Below, one piece after another: positions 51,695 through 60,294 of a stretch of DNA of 64,000 nucleotides (positions within the stretch are counted from its first letter, which is position 1; each line of letters starts with the position of its first letter). The DNA comes from Mucilaginibacter endophyticus. GTDB taxonomy: Bacteria; Bacteroidota; Bacteroidia; Sphingobacteriales; Sphingobacteriaceae. Under the pieces are notes generated by a model. It searched no databases. It was not told where the DNA came from and saw only the letters and a list, made by a program, of their open reading frames with translations. Both the position numbers and the translations under genes were made by a program. The stretch lies in contig NZ_QPCG01000005.1 in assembly GCF_003351025.1 (NCBI RefSeq), forward strand, positions 87,932 to 151,931. The letters are read 5' to 3'.

Positions 51695-52117
51695 ATGAAA
51701 AACCGTGTTTCCTTTTTACTCCTGCTATTAGCCCTGTTTGGTTGTACAGCAACATCAACCAAAACGGTAGTAACCATTAGTCCTGTTAATAACGGAAGAT
51801 CATTGCAGATAACAGGTTTTGATCCGGCTATTATTAACGATATCAGTCGTGATTCATCGGCAACGGCCTGGCAAACCTTAATGGCTGTTTATCGCATGCC
51901 GGCAGATACTACTATGCGCAACCTGCAGCCCATACAGCCGGGGCGCTATGTAATTAAAGATAATGTAGTTATTTTTACACCGGATACCGCTTTCAGCACA
52001 CAACAAACCTATTTTTTCCGTTACTATGATTTTGGGGCCAGCGGTACGCTGACCGATTTGATAAAAAGCCGCAGCAAACCCGGAACTTTGCACTATACAG
52101 ATTTGATTTTTAAGTAA
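51695..52117 (+). CDS. Small lipoprotein of unknown function
   Basis: This 140-aa predicted lipoprotein has lipobox LFGC at residue 17. The remaining part is polar with beta-strand-like stretches; no domain recognised. The start is ATG 51695 (MKNRVSFLLLLLA); the longer form from 51641 would precede the signal with polar residues. A promoter box and terminator-like hairpin just after its stop belong to or separate it from the rimP operon. Confidence 0.7.
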   Translation: MKNRVSFLLLLLALFGCTATSTKTVVTISPVNNGRSLQITGFDPAIINDISRDSSATAWQTLMAVYRMPADTTMRNLQPIQPGRYVIKDNVVIFTPDTAFSTQQTYFFRYYDFGASGTLTDLIKSRSKPGTLHYTDLIFK

Positions 52118-52132
52118 TAAACCATCCTGATG

Positions 52133-52163
52133 CTTGAAAATTTAATATTTTTGATTATATTTG
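52133..52163 (+). promoter_or_regulatory. Promoter of the rimP-nusA-infB operon
   Basis: TATATTTG at 52156-52163 is an exact -7 box, with CTTG at 52133-52136 as a 3-of-4 match to -33 and a 19-bp spacer. Transcription would start near 52168, just before the hairpin at 52175. Confidence 0.6.
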
Positions 52164-52174
52164 CAACCGTTAAT

Positions 52175-52203
52175 AAAAGAGGGGGCAATTAGTCCCCTCT
52201 TTT
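52175..52203 (+). terminator. Terminator-like hairpin in the rimP leader
   Basis: AAAAGAGGGGG, loop CAATTAG and TCCCCTCTTTT form a 10-11-bp stem ending in a T-rich tract. It sits between the operon promoter and rimP, about 45 bp before the start codon. It could end the lipoprotein transcript or act as an attenuator of rimP-nusA-infB. Confidence 0.75.
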
Positions 52204-52246
52204 ATTTTATCAATCAAAATTATTCTGTCAAAAACACCGGTGGGTA

Positions 52247-52711
52247 ATGAATATTGAAAAAAGGGTAAAAGAACTGGTAGAAGAAAAGATAGCAGATAAG
52301 CCAAACCTGTTTATAGTGGATATTAAAATGCACTCGAACGGTAAGCTGATCATTCTGCTTGATGGCGATAACGGTATCGGCATTGATGAATGTGTACAGG
52401 TAAGCAGGCACGTAGGTTTCCATCTGGAAGAGGAAAACGTGATTGAAACGGCTTATAACCTGGAGGTATCATCGCCGGGTATTGATTTTCCGCTGTCATC
52501 GCCAAGGCAATACGCCAAAAATGTTGGCCGTAACCTGGGCATTAAAATGAAAGATGGTGCAAAACGTGAAGGTGTATTAACCGGCCTTACCGAAGATGCT
52601 ATCACCATTGAAGAAAAAGTAAAAGAAAAAGGGAAAAAAGCGCAGGTTATTGAAAGCGTTATCCCGATGGAGCAAATAACAGAAACAAAGGTTTTAATAT
52701 CATTTAAGTAA
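52247..52711 (+). CDS. rimP: Ribosome maturation factor RimP
   Basis: This 154-aa RimP is needed for 30S subunit assembly. It has the N-terminal RRM-like domain with DGDNGIGIDECVQVSR (typical of the family) and the SSPGIDFPLSSPRQY block, then a C-terminal Sm-like domain that includes GVLTGLTEDAITI. Length is standard. It is the first gene of the operon; nusA starts 2 bp after its stop. The leader hairpin may control expression. Confidence 0.95.
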   Translation: MNIEKRVKELVEEKIADKPNLFIVDIKMHSNGKLIILLDGDNGIGIDECVQVSRHVGFHLEEENVIETAYNLEVSSPGIDFPLSSPRQYAKNVGRNLGIKMKDGAKREGVLTGLTEDAITIEEKVKEKGKKAQVIESVIPMEQITETKVLISFK

Positions 52712-52713
52712 AA

Positions 52714-53949
52714 ATGAGCAATATTAATTTAATTGATTCTTTTCAGGAATTTAAAGATTTCAAGAACATTGACCGCCCTACCATGATGAGCGTACTGGAA
52801 GACGTTTTCAGAAGCATGATCAGGAAAAAGTACGGTACGGACGAAAATTGCGACGTAATTGTTAACACCGATAACGGTGACTTGGAGATCTGGCGTACAC
52901 GTAAAGTTATGGAAGATGGCTTTAGCGAAGACGACGACCTGGAGATTGAACTTGCCGAAGCACACCTGTATGACGCCGACCTTGAAGTTGGTGATGATTA
53001 TATTGAACAGATCACTTTAGAGAGCTTTGGCCGCCGTGCTATTTTAGCCGCACGCCAAACGCTGGTATCAAAGATTCTGGAATTAGAGAAAGACGAGATC
53101 TTCAAAAAATATAAAGACCGCGTAGGTGAAATAGTTACCGGCGAGGTTTACCAGGTTTGGAAAAAAGAAACTTTGGTACTTGATGACGAAGGTAACGAGT
53201 TGTTGCTGCCTAAAACAGAGCAGATCCCGGCCGACTACTTTAAGAAAGGTGACAGTGTTAAAGCTGTTGTATCTAAGGTAGATATGCTGAACAGTAACCC
53301 TAAAATCATCATTTCACGTACAGCGCCTGAGTTTTTACAGCGTTTGTTTGAGCTTGAGGTTCCTGAAATTTTTGATGGCTTAATTACTATCAAGAAAATT
53401 GTACGCGAGCCGGGCGAACGTGCTAAAGTAGCCGTAGAATCATATGATGACCGTATTGATCCGGTCGGTGCCTGCGTAGGTATGAAAGGTTCACGTATTC
53501 ACGGTATTGTGCGTGAGTTAAAGAATGAAAATATCGACGTTATCAACTTTACCAATAACGTTCAGTTATATATCCAGCGTGCATTGTCACCTGCCAAAAT
53601 CACTTCTATTAAATTAGATGATGAGAAAAAGACAGCTGCTGTGTACTTAAAGCCCGACCAGGTATCATTAGCTATTGGCAGGGGCGGACACAACATTAAG
53701 TTGGCAGGAAAATTGACCGGCTACGAAATTGATGTTTACCGTGAGGCCGATGAGCATGACGAAGATGTGGACATTGAAGAATTTTCAGACGAAATTGATA
53801 GCTGGATCCTTGATGAATTTAAACGCATTGGTTTGGATACAGCAAAATCAGTACTGGCCTTAACCGTTGGTGAATTAGTAAAACGCACCGATTTAGAGGA
53901 AGAAACTGTAAAAGAAGTGCTATCAATTTTGAATGCGGAGTTTGAATAA
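52714..53949 (+). CDS. nusA: Transcription termination/antitermination factor NusA
   Basis: This 411-aa NusA has an N-terminal RNA-polymerase-binding domain (about 1-125), an S1 domain (about 135-200, GEIVTGEVYQVWKK), and KH1/KH2 (about 230-345, GACVGMKGSRIHGIVREL, IGRGGHNIKLAGKLTGYEI). A short acidic C-terminal part follows with one helix-hairpin-like unit (EEFSDEIDSWILDEF). It lacks the two acidic repeats of the E. coli protein, as is usual outside Proteobacteria. It affects pausing, termination and its own operon in other bacteria. infB begins 66 bp downstream. Confidence 0.96.
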   Translation: MSNINLIDSFQEFKDFKNIDRPTMMSVLEDVFRSMIRKKYGTDENCDVIVNTDNGDLEIWRTRKVMEDGFSEDDDLEIELAEAHLYDADLEVGDDYIEQITLESFGRRAILAARQTLVSKILELEKDEIFKKYKDRVGEIVTGEVYQVWKKETLVLDDEGNELLLPKTEQIPADYFKKGDSVKAVVSKVDMLNSNPKIIISRTAPEFLQRLFELEVPEIFDGLITIKKIVREPGERAKVAVESYDDRIDPVGACVGMKGSRIHGIVRELKNENIDVINFTNNVQLYIQRALSPAKITSIKLDDEKKTAAVYLKPDQVSLAIGRGGHNIKLAGKLTGYEIDVYREADEHDEDVDIEEFSDEIDSWILDEFKRIGLDTAKSVLALTVGELVKRTDLEEETVKEVLSILNAEFE

Positions 53950-53973
53950 GCGTAATAAGCAAAATTAAAATCG

Positions 53974-53981
53974 TATTTTTG
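53974..53981 (+). promoter_or_regulatory. Possible internal -7 box before infB
   Basis: TATTTTTG is an exact TAnnTTTG match 34 bp before the infB ATG, in the 66-bp nusA-infB gap. TTTG at 53941-53944 lies 29 bp upstream, longer than the usual 19-21 spacer. It may give infB a second promoter. Confidence 0.4.
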
Positions 53982-54015
53982 CACCCAAATAAGCAGAGAA
54001 AGTAAGTAATATTAA

Positions 54016-57000
54016 ATGTCAGAAGACAAATCCATAAAATTAATTAAAGCAGTAAAAGAACTGAACATTGGCATGGGTACCCTTGTCGATTTTTTAGCTA
54101 CCAAAGGATACAAGGTTGACAAACATCCTATGGCCAAGCTGGATAACGACATGTACAATGCCCTGTTGAAGGAATTTGCTGTTGACAAGAGTATTAAGGA
54201 GGAAGCTAAGCAGATCAGTATCGGAAAGATAAGGAAAGAAGAGCCTGCTGCACAGTTTCCTGAAAAGCCGGTTGAGAACCGCCGTTCGCGCGATTTTGAG
54301 AACGAAGAGATACTGATCAAGAATACAGGGCACTTTGCACAGCCGCAGGTTGAGAAACCAAAACCGGCCGAGCCTGCTCCGGCAGCGCAAGCTCCTGCAC
54401 GTTCTGATGAGCGCAATGACGTATTACCGGGTGTTAAGGTAGTTGGAAAAATTGACCTTAGCAACCTGAATGCTAAGCCACAGCCACAGGCAGAGAAGCC
54501 TGTTGAAAAGCCAGTGGAAGTTGTTAAACAACCAGAGCCTGTTGCTCAGGCACCTGCGCCAACACCGGCCCCGGCACCAGCCGAGCCCAAAGTTGAAGCG
54601 CCAAAGCCAGTTGCACCGGTTGCGCCCGAACCTCCAAAGGTTGAGGCTCCAAAACCACCGGTAGCTCCTGTTGCGCCGCCTGTTGTTGAAACACCTAAAG
54701 CGGAAGAGCCTAAAGCGCCTGCTGCACCTGTTGTTGAAAAAGCACCGGTTGTAACACCTCCGGCTGCTGCTGAAACACCGGCCGCACCGGCACATGACGA
54801 AAGCCAGGAGCCGGATGTAATTCGTGCCAAGGCCGAGCGTTTAACAGGTCCAAACATTATTGGTAAGATCCAGTTGCCGGTTAACGCGCCAAAACGCAAT
54901 CCGGTAGCTTCGTCAAATGCAAATAATAATAATTCGGCCGATCATAAACGCAAACGTAAGCGTAAAGATAACCAGGGCAATCCGCAGCAAGGCGGTGGCA
55001 ACCATCAACATGGCCAGCAGCAAGGCGGCGGGGGAAATCACCCTCAAGGCCAGGGCCAGCAGCCAAGCGGTGGTGGTACCATTAACCCTAATCGTCCGGA
55101 TTTCAGGAACCGTACACACGGTGCTCCGGGCAATAGCGGGCCAAACCAGGGTGGCGGTGGTCATCACGGTGGCGGCGGTAACCGTCCGGATTTCAGGAAC
55201 AACAGGAATAACCCTCCTCAACATTCTACTCCGAAGGAAGAACCTTCAGAAAAGGATATACAAGACCAGATTAAGGCTACACTTGCACGCTTAAGCGGTG
55301 CGGGTAAGTCGGGTAAATTTGCACAGCGTGCTAAATTCCGTCGTCAAAAACGTGATGACGTTGCTGCAAGTGCCGAAGAACTGGCAATGGAACAGGAACT
55401 TCAATCAAAAGTATTGAAGGTTACCGAGTTCGTAACCGCAAACGAGCTGGCAAGCATGATGGATGTATCTGTAACCCAGATTATATCTACCTGTATGAGC
55501 CTGGGTATGTTCGTTTCGATCAACCAAAGGCTTGATGCCGAAACACTTTCAATTGTGGCCGACGAGTTTGGCTACCAGGTTGAATTTGTTAAGCCTCAGG
55601 ATGAGGAAGCCAACCTTGACCAGCCAGATGATCCGGCCGATTTAGTGACACGTGCACCAATCGTAACCATCATGGGCCACGTTGACCACGGTAAAACCTC
55701 ATTACTGGATTTTATCCGCAAAACCAACGTAATAGGTGGTGAAGCGGGTGGTATAACCCAGCACATTGGTGCCTACGAGGTAACATTGCCTGATAATAAA
55801 GGTAAGATCACCTTCCTGGATACACCGGGTCACGAAGCGTTTACCGCGATGCGTGCAAGGGGTGCACAGGTTACAGATATTGTAATTATAGTGATAGCTG
55901 CCGATGACAGCGTGATGCCGCAAACCCGCGAGGCTATAAACCACGCGCAGGCTGCAGGTGCGCCAATCATCTTCGCTTTCAACAAAATTGATAAGCCGGG
56001 TGCCAATGCCGATAAGGTAAGGGAACAATTATCGGCCATGAACATTTTGGTTGAAGAGTGGGGCGGTAAATACCAGTCGCAGGAAATTTCGGCCAAAACC
56101 GGCTTAAATGTTGACCTGTTATTGGAGAAGGTATTGCTTGAAGCCGAATTGCTTGAGCTTAAAGCTAACCCTAACAAACGTGCCGTAGGTACTGTTATTG
56201 AGGCTGCTTTAGATAAAGGTCGTGGTATTGTTACTACTATCCTTGTACAGGCCGGTCGCTTAAAAGTGGGCGATCCGATATTGGCAGGTTGCTACAGCGG
56301 TCGTGTAAAAGCGTTAACCAACGAGCGTGGTCAGCGTGTTGACTCCGCAGGACCTTCAACACCGGTACAGGTATTGGGTATGCAGGGTGCACCAACAGCG
56401 GGCGATAAATTCAACGCGCTTGAAAGCGAAGTTGAAGCACGTGAAATTGCAAACAAACGTTTACAGTTACAACGTGAGCAGGGCTTACGCACACAAAAAC
56501 ACATTACGCTTGATGAAATCGGCCGTCGTTTGGCAGTGGGTAACTTCAAGGAGCTTAACATCATTGTTAAAGGTGACGTGGATGGTTCTATCGAGGCCTT
56601 GTCAGATTCATTACTGAAACTGTCAACCGAGCAGATCCAGGTAAATATTATCTCAAAAGCGGTAGGTCAGATCTCCGAATCAGACGTATTGCTGGCATCT
56701 GCATCTGATGCTATCATCATCGGTTTCCAGGTACGCCCTTCAGGTGGTGCCCGTAAACTGGCCGAGGCCGAGCAGATTGATATCAGGCTGTACTCTATCA
56801 TCTACGACGCGATCAACGAGATCAAAGCGGCGATGGAAGGTATGCTTGCACCAACCTTTGAAGAGAAGATTGTGGCTAACGTTGAGATCCGCGAAACCTT
56901 CAAGATCAGCAAGGTGGGTACTATTGCAGGTTGTATGGTATTGGATGGTAAAATTAACCGTAACAGCAAGATCCGTATCATCCGTGATGGTGTGGTGATC

Positions 57001-57162
57001 TACACCGGCGAACTGGCTTCACTGAAACGCTTTAAAGACGACGTGAAAGAAGTAAACGCAGGTTACGAGTGCGGTTTGAACATCAACAACTTTAACAACA
57101 TTGAAGTAGGCGATATCGTTGAAGCATACGAAAACGTAGAAGTTAAACGCAAGCTGTCATAA
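54016..57162 (+). CDS. infB: Translation initiation factor IF-2
   Basis: This 1048-aa GTPase places initiator tRNA on the 30S subunit. The N-terminal IF2_N domain (about 1-60) is followed by a very long linker (about 110-430) rich in Pro, Ala, Glu and then Gly, His, Asn, Gln, Arg. A second IF2_N-like unit lies near 470-520. The G domain begins at residue 554 (GHVDHGKT, 554-561), then DTPGHEAF, NKID and SAK. Domains II to IV complete the protein. The linker's composition leads to many spurious antisense ORFs. It is last in the operon, ending 22 bp before a terminator. Confidence 0.96.
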   Translation: MSEDKSIKLIKAVKELNIGMGTLVDFLATKGYKVDKHPMAKLDNDMYNALLKEFAVDKSIKEEAKQISIGKIRKEEPAAQFPEKPVENRRSRDFENEEILIKNTGHFAQPQVEKPKPAEPAPAAQAPARSDERNDVLPGVKVVGKIDLSNLNAKPQPQAEKPVEKPVEVVKQPEPVAQAPAPTPAPAPAEPKVEAPKPVAPVAPEPPKVEAPKPPVAPVAPPVVETPKAEEPKAPAAPVVEKAPVVTPPAAAETPAAPAHDESQEPDVIRAKAERLTGPNIIGKIQLPVNAPKRNPVASSNANNNNSADHKRKRKRKDNQGNPQQGGGNHQHGQQQGGGGNHPQGQGQQPSGGGTINPNRPDFRNRTHGAPGNSGPNQGGGGHHGGGGNRPDFRNNRNNPPQHSTPKEEPSEKDIQDQIKATLARLSGAGKSGKFAQRAKFRRQKRDDVAASAEELAMEQELQSKVLKVTEFVTANELASMMDVSVTQIISTCMSLGMFVSINQRLDAETLSIVADEFGYQVEFVKPQDEEANLDQPDDPADLVTRAPIVTIMGHVDHGKTSLLDFIRKTNVIGGEAGGITQHIGAYEVTLPDNKGKITFLDTPGHEAFTAMRARGAQVTDIVIIVIAADDSVMPQTREAINHAQAAGAPIIFAFNKIDKPGANADKVREQLSAMNILVEEWGGKYQSQEISAKTGLNVDLLLEKVLLEAELLELKANPNKRAVGTVIEAALDKGRGIVTTILVQAGRLKVGDPILAGCYSGRVKALTNERGQRVDSAGPSTPVQVLGMQGAPTAGDKFNALESEVEAREIANKRLQLQREQGLRTQKHITLDEIGRRLAVGNFKELNIIVKGDVDGSIEALSDSLLKLSTEQIQVNIISKAVGQISESDVLLASASDAIIIGFQVRPSGGARKLAEAEQIDIRLYSIIYDAINEIKAAMEGMLAPTFEEKIVANVEIRETFKISKVGTIAGCMVLDGKINRNSKIRIIRDGVVIYTGELASLKRFKDDVKEVNAGYECGLNINNFNNIEVGDIVEAYENVEVKRKLS

Positions 57163-57184
57163 CAATAGGCAGCTTTAAAATATG

Positions 57185-57217
57185 AAAGGGCTTATCTGAA
57201 AAGATGAGCCCTTTTTT
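57185..57217 (+). terminator. Terminator of the rimP-nusA-infB operon
   Basis: AAAGGGCTTATCT, loop GAAA and AGATGAGCCCTTTTTT form a 13-bp stem (one G-T type mismatch) with a T-run, 22 bp after the infB stop. Confidence 0.92.
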
Positions 57218-57258
57218 GTTGGTAGAAGAATTCTGGAAGCTGGTTGAAGTTACGGAAA

Positions 57259-57423
57259 CTGGTCGAAGTTTAGCGATAGCGTAACTTCGTCCTAAAATGG
57301 GTTAAGCTTTCAGCTTAACTTGTTCTAATTTGGGTATATTTTAAAAGGTCTTTGGTATCGCACGCAAGCAGAATGCTTGCTTTATTTCAGGTCGAAGTTA
57401 CGCTATCGCTAAACTTCGACCAG
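57259..57423. repeat. 165-bp nested inverted repeat downstream of infB
   Basis: The arms 57259-57292 and 57390-57423 are inverse complements with one mismatch over 34 bp (CTGGTCGAAGTTTAGCGATA start). Two inner hairpins, GTTAAGCT-TTC-AGCTTAAC (57301-57319) and GCAAGC-AGAAT-GCTTGC (57364-57380), sit between them. A diverged third arm lies at 57502-57540. No coding. Confidence 0.75.
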
Positions 57424-57540
57424 TGATGTAGCTAATGCATATCGAAGGCGCATAGCTACGAGATTATTTCGTCATTCCTCCTCAATGACATAACAGCGGA
57501 ACTGGTCGAAGTTATGCTATTGTTAAACATCGATCAGTGA

Positions 57541-57753
57541 TTGAACACTGATAATATTTTGTCAGTGTTCAATTTTCAAAAACAGGGTGTTCAATTTTTT
57601 AAGCTGAAATTTTGTAAATCATTGGCTATCAATGCTTGCTTGTTCAGTGTGGTTTGTTTTAGATTTTTTATAAATATAATCGCCTTATTATCAATAGTTT
57701 ATATTTAAGAAAAAACACAGGGTGTTCACACTTTCAAAGTTGAACACCAACCA
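57541..57753. repeat. GTGTTCAA palindrome cluster
   Basis: TTGAACACTGA (57541-57551) faces TCAGTGTTCAA (57562-57572), and GGTGTTCA (57721-57728) faces TGAACACC (57741-57748). GTGTTCAA also occurs at 57588. The half-sites resemble transcription factor operators or repeat remnants; this region is AT-rich with no CDS. Confidence 0.5.
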
Positions 57754-57937
57754 GGGAATGAGCATTGGCCTGGGTGTACAATTGCAATAACAACATCCGG
57801 CATTATCACATGTCATGTAACTCCGGCCAGAAACCTTCGTAATTCAATCCCATGTAACAAATTTGTTAATGCAATATGTTCCCGATTTTAATTTATAATA
57901 AATAGGTTTGTTACTAACTGATCTTATTATTCATTAT
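57754..57937 (+). other. Leader of the M28 peptidase gene
   Basis: The remainder of the 775-bp infB-peptidase gap is AT-rich and has no ORF. TAGGTTTG at 57903-57910 is an exact -7-type match 27 bp before the ATG, without a clear -33. Confidence 0.4.
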
Positions 57938-59497
57938 ATGAAATTAAAACTACTCTTTTCGTGTTTAATTACGGCGGGTATTGCAGTACCCGCATTTGCA
58001 CAGGAACCTGTTGACGCGGCAATGGTTCAAAAAATCAGGGAAGAAGGCCTTAACCATTCCAAAGTAATGGAAACGGCTTTTTACCTTACCGATGTTTCCG
58101 GCCCGAGGCTTGCTAATTCGCCCGGCTTAAAGCGTGCTCAAAACTGGGCGGTTAATCAGCTTAAAACCTGGGGCATGGCTAATGCTAAATTAGAAGCCTG
58201 GGGTAAATTTGGCAAAGGCTGGGAAGTTCAAAAAAACTATGCGGCTATTACTGTTCCTTATTATCACGCCATCATCGCCATACCTAAAGCATGGACACCG
58301 GGTACCAACGGTGTAATTAAAGGCGAAGTAATGCTGCTCAAAGCAGATTCGGCAGCCGAGCTTGAACAATACAAAGGTAAGCTCGCCGGCAAAATCGTAA
58401 TATTTGATACCAAAGCCCCTACAGAACGCAGCTGGAAATCTGATGCAGCCCGCTATACCGATGAGGAGCTTGCTGAAATGGCTAAAGCAGGCCCTGCCGC
58501 TCCGCGCAGAAATGCTGCTGATCCTAACGCGGCTCAAATGGCGACTTTCCGTAAGCTACGTGCTTTCCGGGCGCAATTAAGCCAGTTTTTGGTTGATGAA
58601 AAAGCCGGACTGGTATTAAGTCAGGCCCGTGGCACCGATGGTACAGTGTTTACGACTAATGGCGCTTCATATGCCGATACGGCCAAAGCGGTAGCTCCCG
58701 AACTTGAAACCAGCAGCGAAGATTACCAACGCATTTTACGTCTGATCAAAGGCGGTCAGCCGGTACAATTTGAAGCCGATATCAAAACGCAGTTTATTAC
58801 CGATGATCTGCAAGGTTATGATGTTGTAGCGGAAATCCCTGGTACAGATAAAAAGCTGAAAGATCAGGTAGTAATGATTGGTGGTCACCTTGATTCATGG
58901 CATGCTGCAACCGGCGCTACAGATAACGCTGCGGGCAGCGCGGTAATGCTGGAGGCCATGCGTATTTTGAAAGCTATTAACTTTAAGCCAAAGCGCACCA
59001 TTCGTATTGCTTTGTGGAGTTCGGAAGAGCAGGGTTTATTTGGTTCACGCGGTTACGTGGCCAACCACTTCGGCGATCCTAAAACTATGGAATTGAAGCC
59101 CGAGCAAGCTAAACTTTCGGCTTATTATAATCTGGATAACGGTACCGGTAAAATCCGCGGGGTGTATTTGCAAGGCGATTCTGCTGCTGCACCTATCTTT
59201 AAAGCATGGCTTGAGCCATTTAAAGATCTTGGCGCTACCACACTTACTATCAGCAACACAGGCGGTACCGACCACCTTTCATTTGACGCGGTGGGCATTC
59301 CGGGCTTCCAGTTTATCCAGGATGCTATTGACTACGGTACACGTACCCACCACAGCAACCAGGATACTTACGACCGACTTGTTGAAGACGACCTGAAGCA
59401 GGCCGCCACAATTGTAGCATCGTTTGTTTATCATACATCACAACGCACCGAAATGATTCCGCGTAAGGCGTTACCAAAACCGCAACCGGCAAGGTAA
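57938..59497 (+). CDS. M28 family metallopeptidase
   Basis: This 519-aa secreted aminopeptidase has a signal peptide ending AFAQ (from ATG 57938, MKLKLLFSCL). A protease-associated (PA)-like insert covers about 120-260. The M28 core has the two-zinc motifs: His and Asp in GGHLDSWHAATGATDNAAG, Glu pair in SSEEQGLFGS, Asp in NLDNGTG, and His in GTDHLSFD/THHSNQDTYD. It trims N-terminal residues from peptides in the periplasm. A longer start at 57908 would add a leader before the signal. It is followed by a terminator. Confidence 0.92.
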   Translation: MKLKLLFSCLITAGIAVPAFAQEPVDAAMVQKIREEGLNHSKVMETAFYLTDVSGPRLANSPGLKRAQNWAVNQLKTWGMANAKLEAWGKFGKGWEVQKNYAAITVPYYHAIIAIPKAWTPGTNGVIKGEVMLLKADSAAELEQYKGKLAGKIVIFDTKAPTERSWKSDAARYTDEELAEMAKAGPAAPRRNAADPNAAQMATFRKLRAFRAQLSQFLVDEKAGLVLSQARGTDGTVFTTNGASYADTAKAVAPELETSSEDYQRILRLIKGGQPVQFEADIKTQFITDDLQGYDVVAEIPGTDKKLKDQVVMIGGHLDSWHAATGATDNAAGSAVMLEAMRILKAINFKPKRTIRIALWSSEEQGLFGSRGYVANHFGDPKTMELKPEQAKLSAYYNLDNGTGKIRGVYLQGDSAAAPIFKAWLEPFKDLGATTLTISNTGGTDHLSFDAVGIPGFQFIQDAIDYGTRTHHSNQDTYDRLVEDDLKQAATIVASFVYHTSQRTEMIPRKALPKPQPAR

Positions 59498-59515
59498 TAA
59501 CTATCGATCGTATAT

Positions 59516-59549
59516 AAAAAAAGCGACACCTCAACCGTGTCGCTTTTTT
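59516..59549 (+). terminator. Terminator after the M28 peptidase gene
   Basis: AAAAAAAGCGACAC, a 7-nt loop and GTGTCGCTTTTTT form a strong stem with flanking A- and T-runs, 18 bp after the stop. Confidence 0.92.
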
Positions 59550-59684
59550 ATTTTAAGTGGTTTTCTGAATGCTTTTATTCCTGATTGTTGTGCCTTTGTT
59601 TTGTCCTGTTTTGAAAAAAATTGTGTGAAAAACAACTTGTTACTTGTTTATTTTCCTTAAATAGAGCGTTATACAGGCCGTTAA

Positions 59685-59716
59685 TTTCCATAAACCGTTT
59701 TAAACAATTAATTTTG
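59685..59716 (+). promoter_or_regulatory. Promoter of the sigma factor gene
   Basis: TAATTTTG at 59709-59716 is an exact -7 box; TTTC at 59685-59688 is a 3-of-4 match to -33 with a 20-bp spacer. The start codon is only 8 bp further, so the leader would be very short. Confidence 0.5.
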
Positions 59717-59724
59717 TATGTTTA

Positions 59725-60294
59725 ATGAACCTATTTATAAAACCCAAAAAACCAGGGCAATCAACAGACGAGGAACTACTTAGTGATTATCGCGCAAGCG
59801 GTAACCTAACTGTTTTGGGCAACTTATACGAAAGATATATGTCCCTTATTTATGGCGTTTGCCTTAAATATCTGAAAGATGAAGAACTGGCTAAGGATGC
59901 TGTAATGGGCATTTTTGAGGAACTGGTTGATAAGGTTAAAAAGCATGAAATTAACCAGTTCAGAAATTGGGTTTATGTACTTGGGCGCAATTATTGTTTG
60001 ATGCAATTGCGGAGCGGCAAAAAGATGGAGCTGGTTAATTTAGAAGAGGTTATGGAATTTACCCCTTTGCTGCATCCTGAAGATAATAACAGGGAAGAGG
60101 CTTTGAAAGCTTTGGAAAATTGTATTGCAGGCTTAGCCGGCGGACAAAAGCAAAGCATCGATCTGTTTTATTTAAAAGAGAAGTGTTATAAGGAAATTGC
60201 CGAAATAACGGGATATACTTTAAATGAGGTGAAGAGCTATATCCAGAACGGTAAAAGGAATTTGAAAATTTGCCTCGAGCGGAACAGTGCATAG
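59725..60294 (+). CDS. Sigma-70 family RNA polymerase sigma factor (ECF-type)
   Basis: This 189-aa sigma factor has region 2 (about 25-95, LGNLYERYMSLIYGVCLKYL, core binding) and region 4 with a helix-turn-helix (about 130-185, YKEIAEITGYTLNEVKSYI). It lacks regions 1 and 3, as ECF factors do. Its stop overlaps the next gene by 8 bp, so the downstream membrane protein is translationally coupled and is the natural anti-sigma candidate. The very short predicted leader is unusual. Targets unknown. Confidence 0.92.
   Translation: MNLFIKPKKPGQSTDEELLSDYRASGNLTVLGNLYERYMSLIYGVCLKYLKDEELAKDAVMGIFEELVDKVKKHEINQFRNWVYVLGRNYCLMQLRSGKKMELVNLEEVMEFTPLLHPEDNNREEALKALENCIAGLAGGQKQSIDLFYLKEKCYKEIAEITGYTLNEVKSYIQNGKRNLKICLERNSA

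Noticed and set aside
54012..55224. Long antisense ORFs through the IF-2 gene, up to 150 aa
   Set aside because: They follow from the GC-rich, biased codons of the linker region. Amino acid runs (Cys, Arg, Ser, Gly) are unlike proteins.
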